From positions 62,001 to 126,000 of the forward strand of contig JAHCHO010000004.1 in assembly GCA_026129685.1 (NCBI GenBank): a stretch of DNA of 64,000 nt, written 5' to 3'. How positions within the stretch are numbered: the first letter of the stretch is position 1; every line of letters starts with the position of its first letter. The notes beneath the pieces were generated by a model. The model searched no databases and was not told where the DNA came from. It saw only the letters and a list, made by a program, of their open reading frames with translations. This DNA is from Fimbriimonadaceae bacterium. Its GTDB lineage: Bacteria > Armatimonadota > Fimbriimonadia > Fimbriimonadales > Fimbriimonadaceae. Positions 34,000-42,712 of the stretch are shown here, piece after piece. The translations under genes and the position numbers were made by a program.

Positions 34000-35111
34000 G
34001 ATTCGGATGCTAACGTACCCGTTTTAACATTCGGTGAACACTGCGCGCGGTGCCGAAGGGCATGGTCCACGAGGGTGAGGGCGACCATGGCTTCGACGAT
34101 GGGGACGGCGCGCGGGAGAACGCAGGGGTCGTGGCGCCCGCGGCCCTTGATGGTGGTGGCTTCGCCACGGGTGGTGACGGTTTCCTGTTCGCGCAGGATG
34201 GTGGCGGTGGGTTTGAAGGCGGCGCGCATCAGGATCGGCTCGCCGTTGCTGATGCCGCCCTGAACGCCGCCGCTGTGGTTCGTGCGGGTTCGGACGCGTC
34301 CCGCCTCGGGATAGAACGGGTCGTTGTGCTCGGATCCCCTGAGGTCGGTGCCCGCGAAACCGCTGCCGATTTCGAAGCCCTTGCAGGCGGGGATCGAGAG
34401 GAGCGCCTTGGCGAGGTCGGCCTCGAGTTTGTCGAACACGGGCTCGCCCCAGCCGGGGGGGCATCCGCGAGCGACGCACGCGACCACGCCGCCGACGGAG
34501 TCGCCGTCCTTGCGGATTTGCTCGATCAAGTCGATCATTCGCTCGGCCGTTTCGGGATCGGGGCAACGGACGATGTTGGCCTCCACGTCTTGGGGCGTGA
34601 CGGTGGCGGAGTCCACCTTAGCCAAAAGGGTATGGACCTTCTCGACCCAGGCGACGATCTCGACACCGTAGCTTTCGCGCAGGATCGTCTTGGCGAGGGC
34701 GCCGGCGGCGACGCGGCCGATGGTCTCACGGGCGGAAGCACGTCCGCCGCCCGCCACCGCCCGGATGCCGTACTTGGCGTCGTAGGTGAAGTCGGCGTGG
34801 CTAGGCCGGTACTTGGACTTCAGTTCGTCGTAATCGCGGGAACGGGGGTCCTCGTTGCGCACCACTATAAGGATCGGGGTGCCGAGGGTGAGGCCGTCCT
34901 CGACGCCGCTCAGGACCTGGACCGTGTCGGACTCCTTGCGCTGGGTGACGATGCGGCTCTGGCCGGGGCGTCGGCGATCCAACTCGGCTTGGACGTTCTG
35001 AAGGTGGAAGGGAACCCGGGGCGGACAGCCGTCCACCACGACGCCGACCGCGCCCCCGTGGGATTCGCCCCAGGTGTGGACGCGGAACAATGTGCCGAAC
35101 GTGCTGGCCAT
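33996..35111 (-). CDS. aroC: Chorismate synthase
   Basis: A 371-residue enzyme of the shikimate pathway, converting EPSP to chorismate with reduced flavin. [20 protein letters not shown], the [18 protein letters not shown] block, [18 protein letters not shown] with [18 protein letters not shown], and [14 protein letters not shown] with a [14 protein letters not shown] segment are all visible. The ATG at 35111 begins [11 protein letters not shown], the conserved N-terminus; longer upstream sequence is non-coding. Its stop overlaps pstB. Upstream is a 200-bp AT-richer stretch shared with a divergent accessory gene. Confidence 0.96.
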   Translation of the reverse strand: MASTFGTLFRVHTWGESHGGAVGVVVDGCPPRVPFHLQNVQAELDRRRPGQSRIVTQRKESDTVQVLSGVEDGLTLGTPILIVVRNEDPRSRDYDELKSKYRPSHADFTYDAKYGIRAVAGGGRASARETIGRVAAGALAKTILRESYGVEIVAWVEKVHTLLAKVDSATVTPQDVEANIVRCPDPETAERMIDLIEQIRKDGDSVGGVVACVARGCPPGWGEPVFDKLEADLAKALLSIPACKGFEIGSGFAGTDLRGSEHNDPFYPEAGRVRTRTNHSGGVQGGISNGEPILMRAAFKPTATILREQETVTTRGEATTIKGRGRHDPCVLPRAVPIVEAMVALTLVDHALRHRAQCSPNVKTGTLASES

Positions 35112-35300
35112 ACGGTCAGGGATTCTACCGGTCATGACGAGAGCAATCCGAGGATGGGCGAGCCGGTTTGCGTCGCCGTATCCGGGCGCCTCCATCAGGA
35201 GTCTCGTTGCTTCGGCAGGTCCGTCATACCGCTATCCGACCCCACCCCTGATTCCACAATCTCTACTTTTCTTCATTGTATACACCGGACATTCGTGCCG

Positions 35301-35306
35301 TATGAT
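35301..35306 (+). promoter_or_regulatory. -10-like TATGAT before the Cys-rich gene
   Basis: TATGAT ends 7 nt before the ATG at 35314, in an AT-rich divergent intergenic region (35112-35313). TTGTAT stands 19 nt upstream as a weak -35. No other feature is seen in that intergenic region. Confidence 0.4.
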
Positions 35307-35313
35307 TCCTAGC

Positions 35314-35697
35314 ATGTGGAGCCTACGCGTCGCAGTTCTCATCGCAAGCTGCCAGTTCGTTCTTGGGGCCGCCATGGTCGTTGACGATCAGGGCGAGGAG
35401 ATTCGCAAGGGAGGTGCCCGTCGCGTTGTTCTCGGTACCGAGTATCCTCCGTGCGTTTCCTGTGCCCCTCCGTCGGCCACGGAGGAACGGTCGAAAACGC
35501 AATGGGACCAACTCTGCTACTACCAGAATCCCACGGAGCCGAACCGGTTGATGAAAGGCATCTGCCGCAAGGTGGTGTGCGCAAACGGGTACTACTGGAC
35601 GTTCGGAGGTTGGGACGAAACGCAGGACTGCCTGCACAGTACGATCACGCCCCCTAACCCACTGTGCCCCGCCGGAGCGGGCTGTGTCCAGAACTAG
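35314..35697 (+). CDS. Small secreted Cys-rich protein
   Basis: A 127-residue protein with a signal peptide (MWSLRVAVLIASCQFVLGA). The mature part carries eight cysteines in short clusters (PPCVSC, QLCYYQ, GICRKVVC, QDCLHS and LCPAGAGC), enough for four disulfides, in a Trp/Tyr-rich chain. I recognise no family. An extracellular or surface role is likely from the signal and cysteines. An ATG at 35302 in the same frame would add four residues. The gene has less extreme GC use than its neighbours and overlaps the next start by 14 bases, which suggests joint acquisition. Confidence 0.6.
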   Translation: MWSLRVAVLIASCQFVLGAAMVVDDQGEEIRKGGARRVVLGTEYPPCVSCAPPSATEERSKTQWDQLCYYQNPTEPNRLMKGICRKVVCANGYYWTFGGWDETQDCLHSTITPPNPLCPAGAGCVQN

Positions 35698-36349
35698 ACG
35701 CTTTGGGTCGAGTGGAGATCGCGCACCACGGGGCTTCAGCCTCGTCGAAGTGCTCGTCGTGGTCGCGATCATCGCGATCGTTGCAGGCGTACTGGTCGCT
35801 CGTCGGCGAGGCTTTTTGGCCCAAGACGCGAGCAACATGCGCCAGTTCGGGCTAGCCGAAGCGCTGTACGTGGAGAGCCACGACGGTCGGCGTCCTCTCG
35901 ATCTGGGTCCCCTGGTTTCGGAGCGACTCCTGCTTGCAGAGATGTGCGCGTCCGCGATGGATTCCACGGCGATCGGGCTCGGTAACGTTCAGATCGTCGA
36001 GATGGGACGTTTCGTCGGCGGAGCCAGGTGGTCCGATGGACGCGTGACCCCGTTCCGTCAGTCCTACTTCAGCCTTAGGGGAAGCGGACTCGAAAACAAG
36101 CTGCCCCTCGACGATCCGGAGGCGTCGAACGTCGGGTGGATCGTCAGTCTGGTCGAGACGGACGCGGTACAGCTTGATCGTCCCAACATCCTATTCGAGG
36201 TCGGACCCTACTACCGGCTGTGCCTGGACGGTAGCCTGGTAAGACGGCGCATGGAGAACACGGGTTTTGGCGAAGTGGGACAACGAGCATGGTTTTTGGA
36301 ACTCATCTTCTGGGACGGGAGCGAGGAATGGGTAAGGAATCGAAACTGA
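35684..36349 (+). CDS. Type IV pilin/pseudopilin-like protein
   Basis: A 221-residue protein with a prepilin signal: RAPRG before the cleavage site, then FSLVEVLVVVAIIAIVAGVL with the conserved Glu5. The globular part has no clear sub-family mark. It starts at GTG 35684 inside the Cys-rich gene, so the two are coupled. It could form a pilus-like fibre or a secretion pseudopilus with the Cys-rich product as cargo; that is a guess. It overlaps the next gene by 22 bases. Confidence 0.78.
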   Translation: MSRTRRFGSSGDRAPRGFSLVEVLVVVAIIAIVAGVLVARRRGFLAQDASNMRQFGLAEALYVESHDGRRPLDLGPLVSERLLLAEMCASAMDSTAIGLGNVQIVEMGRFVGGARWSDGRVTPFRQSYFSLRGSGLENKLPLDDPEASNVGWIVSLVETDAVQLDRPNILFEVGPYYRLCLDGSLVRRRMENTGFGEVGQRAWFLELIFWDGSEEWVRNRN

Positions 36350-36720
36350 TCTGGTACGGCGTTGTCGCCGCGCTCCTGCGCTCGTTGTTCGCGGTGACGC
36401 CCAATTGGATCGTTCACGGCGGACCGCCGAAGTTCGCCGTCGTGATTCCCCATTCCTTTCTCGTCGCCGTCCCCGCCGTGTTGCTGACCTGGCTATTGGC
36501 CAATAGGCGAAACGATTACGCATGGACGTTCGTTCCGGTCTGCACTATAATGGGTGTGGTGACCGCCCTCACCATGGCCGCGACCTCGCCCGCTTGGCGC
36601 GAAATGCCGGACCCGTTCCCGAAATTGGTGGAGATGGGCGCCGCTTATGTTGTTGTATGGGGGCTGGCGTCCGGGCTATCTGTCGCACTGATCGGGGCGA
36701 TCGCGAAGAGGAGCAGATAG
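36328..36720 (+). CDS. Small polytopic membrane protein
   Basis: A 130-residue protein from ATG 36328, with four probable membrane spans (IWYGVVAALLRSLFAV, VVIPHSFLVAVPAVLLTWLL, WTFVPVCTIMGVVTALTMA and VVVWGLASGLSVALIGAIA). No family was recognised. It ends the + strand accessory block, and its last 45 bases overlap the end of the convergent serine hydrolase gene, which is unusual for unrelated genes. That may mean one of the two 3' ends is a secondary extension. Confidence 0.55.
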   Translation: MGKESKLIWYGVVAALLRSLFAVTPNWIVHGGPPKFAVVIPHSFLVAVPAVLLTWLLANRRNDYAWTFVPVCTIMGVVTALTMAATSPAWREMPDPFPKLVEMGAAYVVVWGLASGLSVALIGAIAKRSR

Positions 36721-37851
36721 GGGGCTGTTCGCAATAGCATCGAACACGGCGTCGTGGAACTTGGGGCGGAAGGCGGTGAGGCGCGGGTTGTCCTCGGTGG
36801 GATAGACGCGGTTGGTCAGGAGCACGGCGAAGATCCCGTTCTCGGGGTCTATCCAGATCGTGGTGCCGGTGAAGCCGGTGTGGCCATAGCTTTTCATCGA
36901 GAACTTGGTTCCCGCCGAGGAGCCTTCGGGCGACTTGGTGTCCCAGCCGATGCCGCGTGACGAGAGGTCGGTCTGCTTCGTCGTCCAGCTTTCGACGGTG
37001 GCGGCGCAGAAGATCTGGCGCGCGCCGCCATCGCCTTTGCGGAGCATGCATTGGGCGAATTTCGCGAGGTCGGTGGCGGTCGAGAACAGGCCGGCATTGC
37101 CGGAAACGCCCCCCATCGCGAAGGCGGCGGGGTCGTGGACCTCTCCCTGGATGAGACCGCGCACTTTGTCCAACTCGGTCGGCACACAGGAGGCGCGGCG
37201 ATCGGGGGGCGGGTTGTACATCGTATCGGACATGCCGAGGGGGTCCCAGACGCGCTCCTTAAGGAAGACGTCGAGCGGTTTGCCGGTCACCTTCTGGAGG
37301 ACCTGTTGGAGGGAGATGAAGCCCATGCAGGAGTAGACCATCTTCGTGCCGGTCGCGTAGGAGAGCTTCAGGCCGAGAACGGCGGCACGGGCCTCCTCAG
37401 GCGTCTTCGTGGTGCGGTGGAAGGTCGAATACGCGGGCAGGCCGGAGCAGTGGAGAAGGAGGTCGCGAACCTTGACCTTGGCCTTGTCCTCCTGATTCGG
37501 TTCTTGGTCGGGCTCGATCGGCTCGGGCGGCCACTCCTCGTCCCAGGTCGGCTCCTTACCGGAGGCGAACTCGGGCAGATAGTCCACGACAGGCTTGTCC
37601 AGGTCGAGGAGGCCGTCGTCGAGGGCGAGCATGGCGGCGCTCGTGGTACCGACGACCTTGGAGACGCTGGCGAGGTCGAAGAGGGAGTCCGGTTGGACGT
37701 TCGGGGCGGTTTCGTCGTAGGTGAACCGGCCGACGCAACCGACGGCTACCTCGTCTTTCGTGCCGACGGAGAAACTCGCGGCGGGGAAAATCTTCTCCGC
37801 GATGCCTTGGCGGCAGAGCTCGTGAAGGGGTTGCGCACTAATCAATGTCAA
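36676..37851 (-). CDS. Serine hydrolase, beta-lactamase/class C family
   Basis: A 391-residue protein of the S12 beta-lactamase-like family, covering DD-peptidases, esterases and class C enzymes. The active site S-x-x-K is SVSK in DLASVSKVVGTTS. The second element reads YSCMGF (the Y-x-N tyrosine with Cys in the Asn position) and the third H-T-G in GHTGFTGTTIW. No signal peptide is visible, so a cytoplasmic or lipid-associated role is possible. It starts at TTG 37851 inside the AmpG-like gene. Together they suggest handling of muropeptide fragments, but antibiotic resistance is not implied. Confidence 0.83.
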   Translation of the reverse strand: MTLISAQPLHELCRQGIAEKIFPAASFSVGTKDEVAVGCVGRFTYDETAPNVQPDSLFDLASVSKVVGTTSAAMLALDDGLLDLDKPVVDYLPEFASGKEPTWDEEWPPEPIEPDQEPNQEDKAKVKVRDLLLHCSGLPAYSTFHRTTKTPEEARAAVLGLKLSYATGTKMVYSCMGFISLQQVLQKVTGKPLDVFLKERVWDPLGMSDTMYNPPPDRRASCVPTELDKVRGLIQGEVHDPAAFAMGGVSGNAGLFSTATDLAKFAQCMLRKGDGGARQIFCAATVESWTTKQTDLSSRGIGWDTKSPEGSSAGTKFSMKSYGHTGFTGTTIWIDPENGIFAVLLTNRVYPTEDNPRLTAFRPKFHDAVFDAIANSPLSAPLRDRPDQCDR

Positions 37852-39625
37852 TCGCCGCCGTCTTGATGTCTCGCTTGTCCATGGGGATGAAGGGGAGGGT
37901 GAGCATACCGGGGATGGTGCAGAGGCAGACCACGACGAAAAACTTGCCGTAGCCGGACGGATCCTCGGCGAAGGGTTTGTAGGCGTACCCGCTGACGATG
38001 CCGGCGACCATCGCGCCGAAGGCCATGAGGCCGGTGGCGATCGCGTAGCGGGAGGTCTCGAGGGCGTCGTCGCCTTGGGCGACGAACATGAGATAGACCA
38101 TGTAGGCGCTGAACCCGAAACCGTAGCCGAACTGGTCGGCGAAGATCAGCCACTGAACCATGCTCGACACGTACGCGGGTTGAGAGCCGGCGAGTTGGGG
38201 CAGGTTGAAGGCGGCCCAAACGTAGAACAGGTTCGGGATGTTGAGGCTGAGGACCATCGGCCAGAGGCAGCGCTTGATGCCCCACTTGGCGATGACGAAA
38301 CCGCCGAGGATGCCGCCCAGGGTGAGGCCGAGGACGCCCCACATTCCGGTGATGGTGCCCACGGTGGAGGTCGGGACGGCGAGACCACCCTTGGCCGCCG
38401 GATCCAGCAGGAAGGGGGCGGACATCTTGCCGATCATGATCTCGCCGAAGCGATAGAACAGCACGAAGCCGAGCACCCACTGGATGCGGGACTGGGAGAA
38501 GAAGGACCGGGCGGCAGGCCCCATGCCGATCGCGCCAAAGAGGCGCCTGGTGGAGAAGACGGCCAGGACGGAGACGAAGAGCGCGACGATCTCCTCGATC
38601 CAGAAGGGCATGTGTCCGACGGGGGAGACGGTGCGAAATCCGTCGGCCGGGCCTTCGACGACGGTGTAGAGGGGGCGAACCTGGGTCCAAAGGAAGTCCC
38701 AGTTGCCGGTGAAGCTCGCGTCCACCAGCATGTAGAGGATGTAGCCTTGGCGGGCGATCGCGAGGATGCCGAAGATCATGACCAGGATCTGCAGCATCTC
38801 GAAGGCGAGGCGACCCGGGTTCATCGCCTGGTGAGGCGCGTCCTTGGCCGGCTTGGGCATCGCGAGGTTGTTGAGGAGATAGGCGACGACGTAGACGACG
38901 ATGCCGACCCAGATGGCGAGGAACCAAGCACGGGGAATGGGATCGGCGAACAGCGGCTCGGCGATGGAGACGAGGCTTCTCAGGACGGTGCCGAAGGCGT
39001 CGCCCAGGGCCGCCCAAGCGCCCGCGACCGCATACCAGAGGGTGAGGAGGACGTTGCCCGCCGGATGGTCGGAGACGAACTTCGCGTGGTTCTCGACGGT
39101 GACGAAGACGGAGCGCGAGGTCATCGTCTCCATCTGGCCGGCGATGTAGACGAGGAAGCCGTTGGCGAAGATCGTGCCGAGGCGATAGAAGGTGCTGCGT
39201 ACGCCGACGAAGAAGGCCTGGTCTTTCTCGCCGAGGGCGAGAAGGTAGAAGCCGTCGGCGGCAATGTCGTGGGTGGCGGAAAGGAGGGCGACGACGAGGA
39301 AGCAGGCCAGGCTGGCGGCGAGGAACGAAGGCAGGCCGAGGGTGAAGGTGGAGGCCGCGAGGGCCAGGATCATGAGGGTTTGGGTGACGACCACCCAACG
39401 GCGCTTGGTGGAGTTCTTGTCCACCATCGGCCCCCAGAGCATTTTGAGGGTCCAGGGCCAGGCGACGAGGCTTGTCCAGAGAGCGATCTGCTCGTTGCTC
39501 ACCCCGAGCTTCTTGTACATCACGATGGACATCGTGGTGACGATCACGTAGGGGATGCTCTCGAGGAAGTACAGAAGCGGAACGAAACCCCAGGGGGTCC
39601 GTCGGGTGGTCGCGTCGTCGGTCAT
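37838..39625 (-). CDS. MFS transporter, AmpG-like
   Basis: A 595-residue major facilitator with about 12-14 spans. Its start (TPWGFVPLLYFLESIPYVIV, GVSNEQIALWTSLVAWPWTL, KMLWGPMVDKNSTKRRWVVV) matches the AmpG-type group, which imports anhydro-muropeptides. It is longer than typical AmpG because of a large central region between the two halves. ATG 39625 is preferred over a GTG 14 codons upstream. The gene is followed by the serine hydrolase (14-base overlap) and preceded by GH38 and mnmE, with a strong hairpin between. The substrate is not proven. Confidence 0.8.
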   Translation of the reverse strand: MTDDATTRRTPWGFVPLLYFLESIPYVIVTTMSIVMYKKLGVSNEQIALWTSLVAWPWTLKMLWGPMVDKNSTKRRWVVVTQTLMILALAASTFTLGLPSFLAASLACFLVVALLSATHDIAADGFYLLALGEKDQAFFVGVRSTFYRLGTIFANGFLVYIAGQMETMTSRSVFVTVENHAKFVSDHPAGNVLLTLWYAVAGAWAALGDAFGTVLRSLVSIAEPLFADPIPRAWFLAIWVGIVVYVVAYLLNNLAMPKPAKDAPHQAMNPGRLAFEMLQILVMIFGILAIARQGYILYMLVDASFTGNWDFLWTQVRPLYTVVEGPADGFRTVSPVGHMPFWIEEIVALFVSVLAVFSTRRLFGAIGMGPAARSFFSQSRIQWVLGFVLFYRFGEIMIGKMSAPFLLDPAAKGGLAVPTSTVGTITGMWGVLGLTLGGILGGFVIAKWGIKRCLWPMVLSLNIPNLFYVWAAFNLPQLAGSQPAYVSSMVQWLIFADQFGYGFGFSAYMVYLMFVAQGDDALETSRYAIATGLMAFGAMVAGIVSGYAYKPFAEDPSGYGKFFVVVCLCTIPGMLTLPFIPMDKRDIKTAAIDID

Positions 39626-39663
39626 GGTCCTCGCGGGCGCGGTGGGCGCCGTCGGTAGGTTCG

Positions 39664-39700
39664 GCACGGCCCCCGGCGGTTCCTTCGCCGGGGGCCGTGC
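39664..39700. terminator. GC-rich hairpin between mannosidase and transporter genes
   Basis: A perfect 15-bp stem (39664-39678 with 39686-39700) and a 7-nt loop lie three nt past the mannosidase stop on the minus strand. There is no T-run on that strand, so it may be an inefficient terminator or transcript-stabilising hairpin. Confidence 0.5.
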
Positions 39701-39703
39701 TCT

Positions 39704-42652
39704 TCAGGGGTCGAGGCGCAGGGTCGCGAAGGAGTTCGCGGCGATCGGGACGTCGACGCGGGTCCCCTCGAGGGTCCACCAGTCGCCGTTGGGACGCTCC
39801 ATCAGGTCGGTGAGGGTGGCGGTCGCAAGGCCGGCGATGAGCGCGGGATCGAAGGACAAGGTCGCGGTGACGGGGGTTTCGGCGTAGTTGACGAGGCGAA
39901 CGATAAGCCCGTCGCCTTCCTCGGGGACCTTCAGGTTCGAGACGACGACGCTGAGAGGTTCGACGGACAGCGTTTGCCGCGTGGTCGACTCGGTTCCGCC
40001 TTGTAGGTTGGCGGGGGTCACGAGGAACGGGTGGTTGAAGGACGCGCCGAGGCGAGCGAGATCGGCGGGGGTCGGCTCGTGGTCGTGGAGCACGACGGCG
40101 AACCGGACCTTCGAGACGCCGACTTCGGGGGCGTGGTCCGGGTCGAACGAGGATCGGATCAGACGGAGGGTGAGTTGGGAGCCGTCGAGGCGGTGGCCGT
40201 ACTTCGAGTCTTGGAGGAGGGTAACAAAGAGGCCGTCTTCGGCTCGGAAGGTGGCGAAACGGAGGCTCGGCACGTCCTGGGGATAGTCCTGATCGTCCTC
40301 GACGACGCGCCTCACGATGCCGTAGGGCGTTTCGAACACCCCCTCCTCGACCGGATCCCACTCCAGGCCGGCAAACACGCTCAGGAGGAGCGAGGGTACG
40401 CCCCGCGATTCGGTGCCGATCTCGCGCCAGTCGATTTCGAGTTCGGCGTCGAGTCGCGCGTCGAGACCGTACAGGAGGTAGCGTGCTTTGACCGTGCTCT
40501 CGGTGCCAGGGACCTTTAGGGAGGCTTCGACGAGGGCGGCCAGACTGCCCGCCCCAACGGACGCGCCCGTGCCTTCGTTGACCGGACCGGCGCGAAGGTG
40601 GAAACGCTCGCTCACAAGTTCCTCGGACGCGCCGTCGGTATCGCCGAGGACCCAGGCGGTCATGCCACGGGGGTGTTCGTTGAGGGTGCCGATGGAGACG
40701 GCGGGGAAGTGGACGCCGTCGCCAATCGCGGGTCCGTCGGGAAGGCCAAGGCGGGTGACCGAACCGGTGCGTCGGTCGAACGTGGCTTCGATGTTGGGGG
40801 ACGTGACGCTGAGTTCGGCCGGTCGGCGGACCGGGTGAGAGGGGGCGACGGGGCTGCCCTCGCAAAGGAGATAGGTTTTGTAGCCGAGGGCGGGGACGTT
40901 TTCGGCCAGGAAGAGCACGGTGATCTTGTCATGGCCCCAGTCGTGCCCCTTGCCGAGGAAGAGGGTTGGGTGCTCGACGCCGTTTTCGTCGCGGGCGACG
41001 ATGCGCGAGGGCTCGAAGTCGGTGTCGTATAGATCGACGGACACGGGTTCGGAGCGCTCCCAGGCGCAAGGGTTCGTGACGACGAAGGGAAGGAACCTTA
41101 GCCCGCCGCCCGAGGCGTTCGACAGGCCGGTCTGTCGCGCGCCCATCCCGGCGCCGGCGACGAACGGGGTGTTCACGCTGCCCTCGGCGAGCAGGGCTCG
41201 CTCGTCATGGCCTTCGGGGGATTCCGGCAGGAGGCGAGCCGTGTCGAGGTTCCTGGCGAGGGCGAGGGTCGCCTCGCGCTTGGCGGCGCCGGCGATCGCC
41301 GCCGTCTCCTGAAAGAGGCCCAAGGCATGCTCGCGGGTCGCGGCGATGCCGGATCCAGGAAGGATGTCGTGAAACTGGTTGAAAAGGACGTTCAGCCAAC
41401 CTTCCCGCAACCGGACGCCGGGGTAGGGCGCGGCGGCGACGCGGTGGGCGAGGGCGGAGAGCGTTTCGGCTTCCGCCATGTAGTTCTCGCCGAAGCGGTT
41501 CGCGCGTTTGATGGCGCTCTGGGCGGTGTAGCAGCCGGTGAACTCGTAGTTGAGTTCGTGGTCCAGGACGGGGACGGTCACCCCGCCCGCAATCTCGGCC
41601 TCAATGGCCTCGAAGTACTCCTTGCACGTGCCGAAGCGGACGACGGGGTAGATCGGCCACTCCCGCATTTCCAGGTAGTAATCGACTTCGTTCCGGGTCG
41701 GCCCCCCGCCGTGGTTGCCGACGCCGTAGACGTTCAGCCAGGTGTGGAATCCGGTTTCCTTTGCGAACGCCAGCATGGGGGCGGCGATGTCGTCGCCGAT
41801 GTTGACGTAGCTGTTGTACCAAGTGGTCTCGCGGTTGACGAGCACACGGGATCCGTCCGGACCCTCCCACCAGAACACGGGGGGACGGGCGTCGCCGATG
41901 CGCGGATGACCGTGGCCGCCGCCCGGACGGCAGCAGTAGTAGTACTTCACGCCGCCCTGCCGGAGGATGTTGGGGAGGGTGTTGGCGTGGCCGAAGGTGT
42001 CGGGTTCCCAGTCTAAGGGAAGGTCTTCCGCGGTCAGGCCGAACTTGTCCTCGAAGTAGCGACGGGTGTAGAGGAGGTGGTGGGCGAGCGCTTCGCCGCT
42101 CGCAAGGTTCTTGTCGCCCTCGACCCAATGGGCGGCGGTGACCTCCCATCGGCCTTCCTTGACCCGCCGGCGGATCTCCTCGAACATGGCGGGGTGGTAC
42201 TTCTCGACAAGGGCGTACACGCTCGCCTGACTTTGGCTGTAGGTGAAGTCCGGGTACTGCCGCATGAAGGAGAGGACGGAGGCAAAGGTGTCGTGAGTGA
42301 CGGAGACCGTCTCCTGCCAGGACCACATCCAGTTCATATCGATGTGTCCGTGGCCGACGCAAAGGATGGCGTAGCGCTTGGCCGCGTGGGCGAGGGGGGC
42401 GAGGCTGGCTTCGGCGTTGCGTACGGTCTGCTCGACGCCCGACACTCCCGCCTCGGGGTCGTAGCCCGCGAGGATCGCCTCGGCGTCCTGGATCGCCGCC
42501 CGGGCGACCGCCCGTTCGGATTCTGGTAGCAGTTCGACCAGGCCGTTCGCGAAAGCGAGCTGGCATTGGGCGCGGCGGAGCCACTTCTTGGCCTCCTGGC
42601 CGGGAACGTCGCGGACTTGGCGAAGAATGCGGGAGACGAGGAGCGAATCCAC
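39704..42652 (-). CDS. Alpha-mannosidase, glycoside hydrolase family 38
   Basis: A 982-residue enzyme. The zinc-binding start of the catalytic domain reads CVGHGHIDMNWMWSWQE, and the nucleophile Asp lies in DWEPDTFGHANTLPNIL. After the catalytic domain and the helical linker comes the C-terminal beta-sandwich pair (VTSPNIEATFDRRTGSVTRL, then the closing VPIAANSFATLRLD). GH38 enzymes trim alpha-mannose residues. There is no signal peptide, so the enzyme is likely cytoplasmic and the mannoside would be taken up first. The GTG at 42652 is the first start in a well-conserved N-terminal helical region. A strong hairpin follows the stop. Confidence 0.9.
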   Translation of the reverse strand: MDSLLVSRILRQVRDVPGQEAKKWLRRAQCQLAFANGLVELLPESERAVARAAIQDAEAILAGYDPEAGVSGVEQTVRNAEASLAPLAHAAKRYAILCVGHGHIDMNWMWSWQETVSVTHDTFASVLSFMRQYPDFTYSQSQASVYALVEKYHPAMFEEIRRRVKEGRWEVTAAHWVEGDKNLASGEALAHHLLYTRRYFEDKFGLTAEDLPLDWEPDTFGHANTLPNILRQGGVKYYYCCRPGGGHGHPRIGDARPPVFWWEGPDGSRVLVNRETTWYNSYVNIGDDIAAPMLAFAKETGFHTWLNVYGVGNHGGGPTRNEVDYYLEMREWPIYPVVRFGTCKEYFEAIEAEIAGGVTVPVLDHELNYEFTGCYTAQSAIKRANRFGENYMAEAETLSALAHRVAAAPYPGVRLREGWLNVLFNQFHDILPGSGIAATREHALGLFQETAAIAGAAKREATLALARNLDTARLLPESPEGHDERALLAEGSVNTPFVAGAGMGARQTGLSNASGGGLRFLPFVVTNPCAWERSEPVSVDLYDTDFEPSRIVARDENGVEHPTLFLGKGHDWGHDKITVLFLAENVPALGYKTYLLCEGSPVAPSHPVRRPAELSVTSPNIEATFDRRTGSVTRLGLPDGPAIGDGVHFPAVSIGTLNEHPRGMTAWVLGDTDGASEELVSERFHLRAGPVNEGTGASVGAGSLAALVEASLKVPGTESTVKARYLLYGLDARLDAELEIDWREIGTESRGVPSLLLSVFAGLEWDPVEEGVFETPYGIVRRVVEDDQDYPQDVPSLRFATFRAEDGLFVTLLQDSKYGHRLDGSQLTLRLIRSSFDPDHAPEVGVSKVRFAVVLHDHEPTPADLARLGASFNHPFLVTPANLQGGTESTTRQTLSVEPLSVVVSNLKVPEEGDGLIVRLVNYAETPVTATLSFDPALIAGLATATLTDLMERPNGDWWTLEGTRVDVPIAANSFATLRLDP

Positions 42653-42712
42653 GTTGCGGCCTTCGCCGGTCGACCCTCGCGTTCCTACCCGATTGGGTCC
42701 GTTGGCCGGTGG

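Noticed and set aside
37848-40865. 1005-codon open frame on the minus strand across the AmpG-like and mannosidase genes
   Set aside because: It overlaps two confident genes in another frame and consists of Arg/Pro/Gly-rich sequence.
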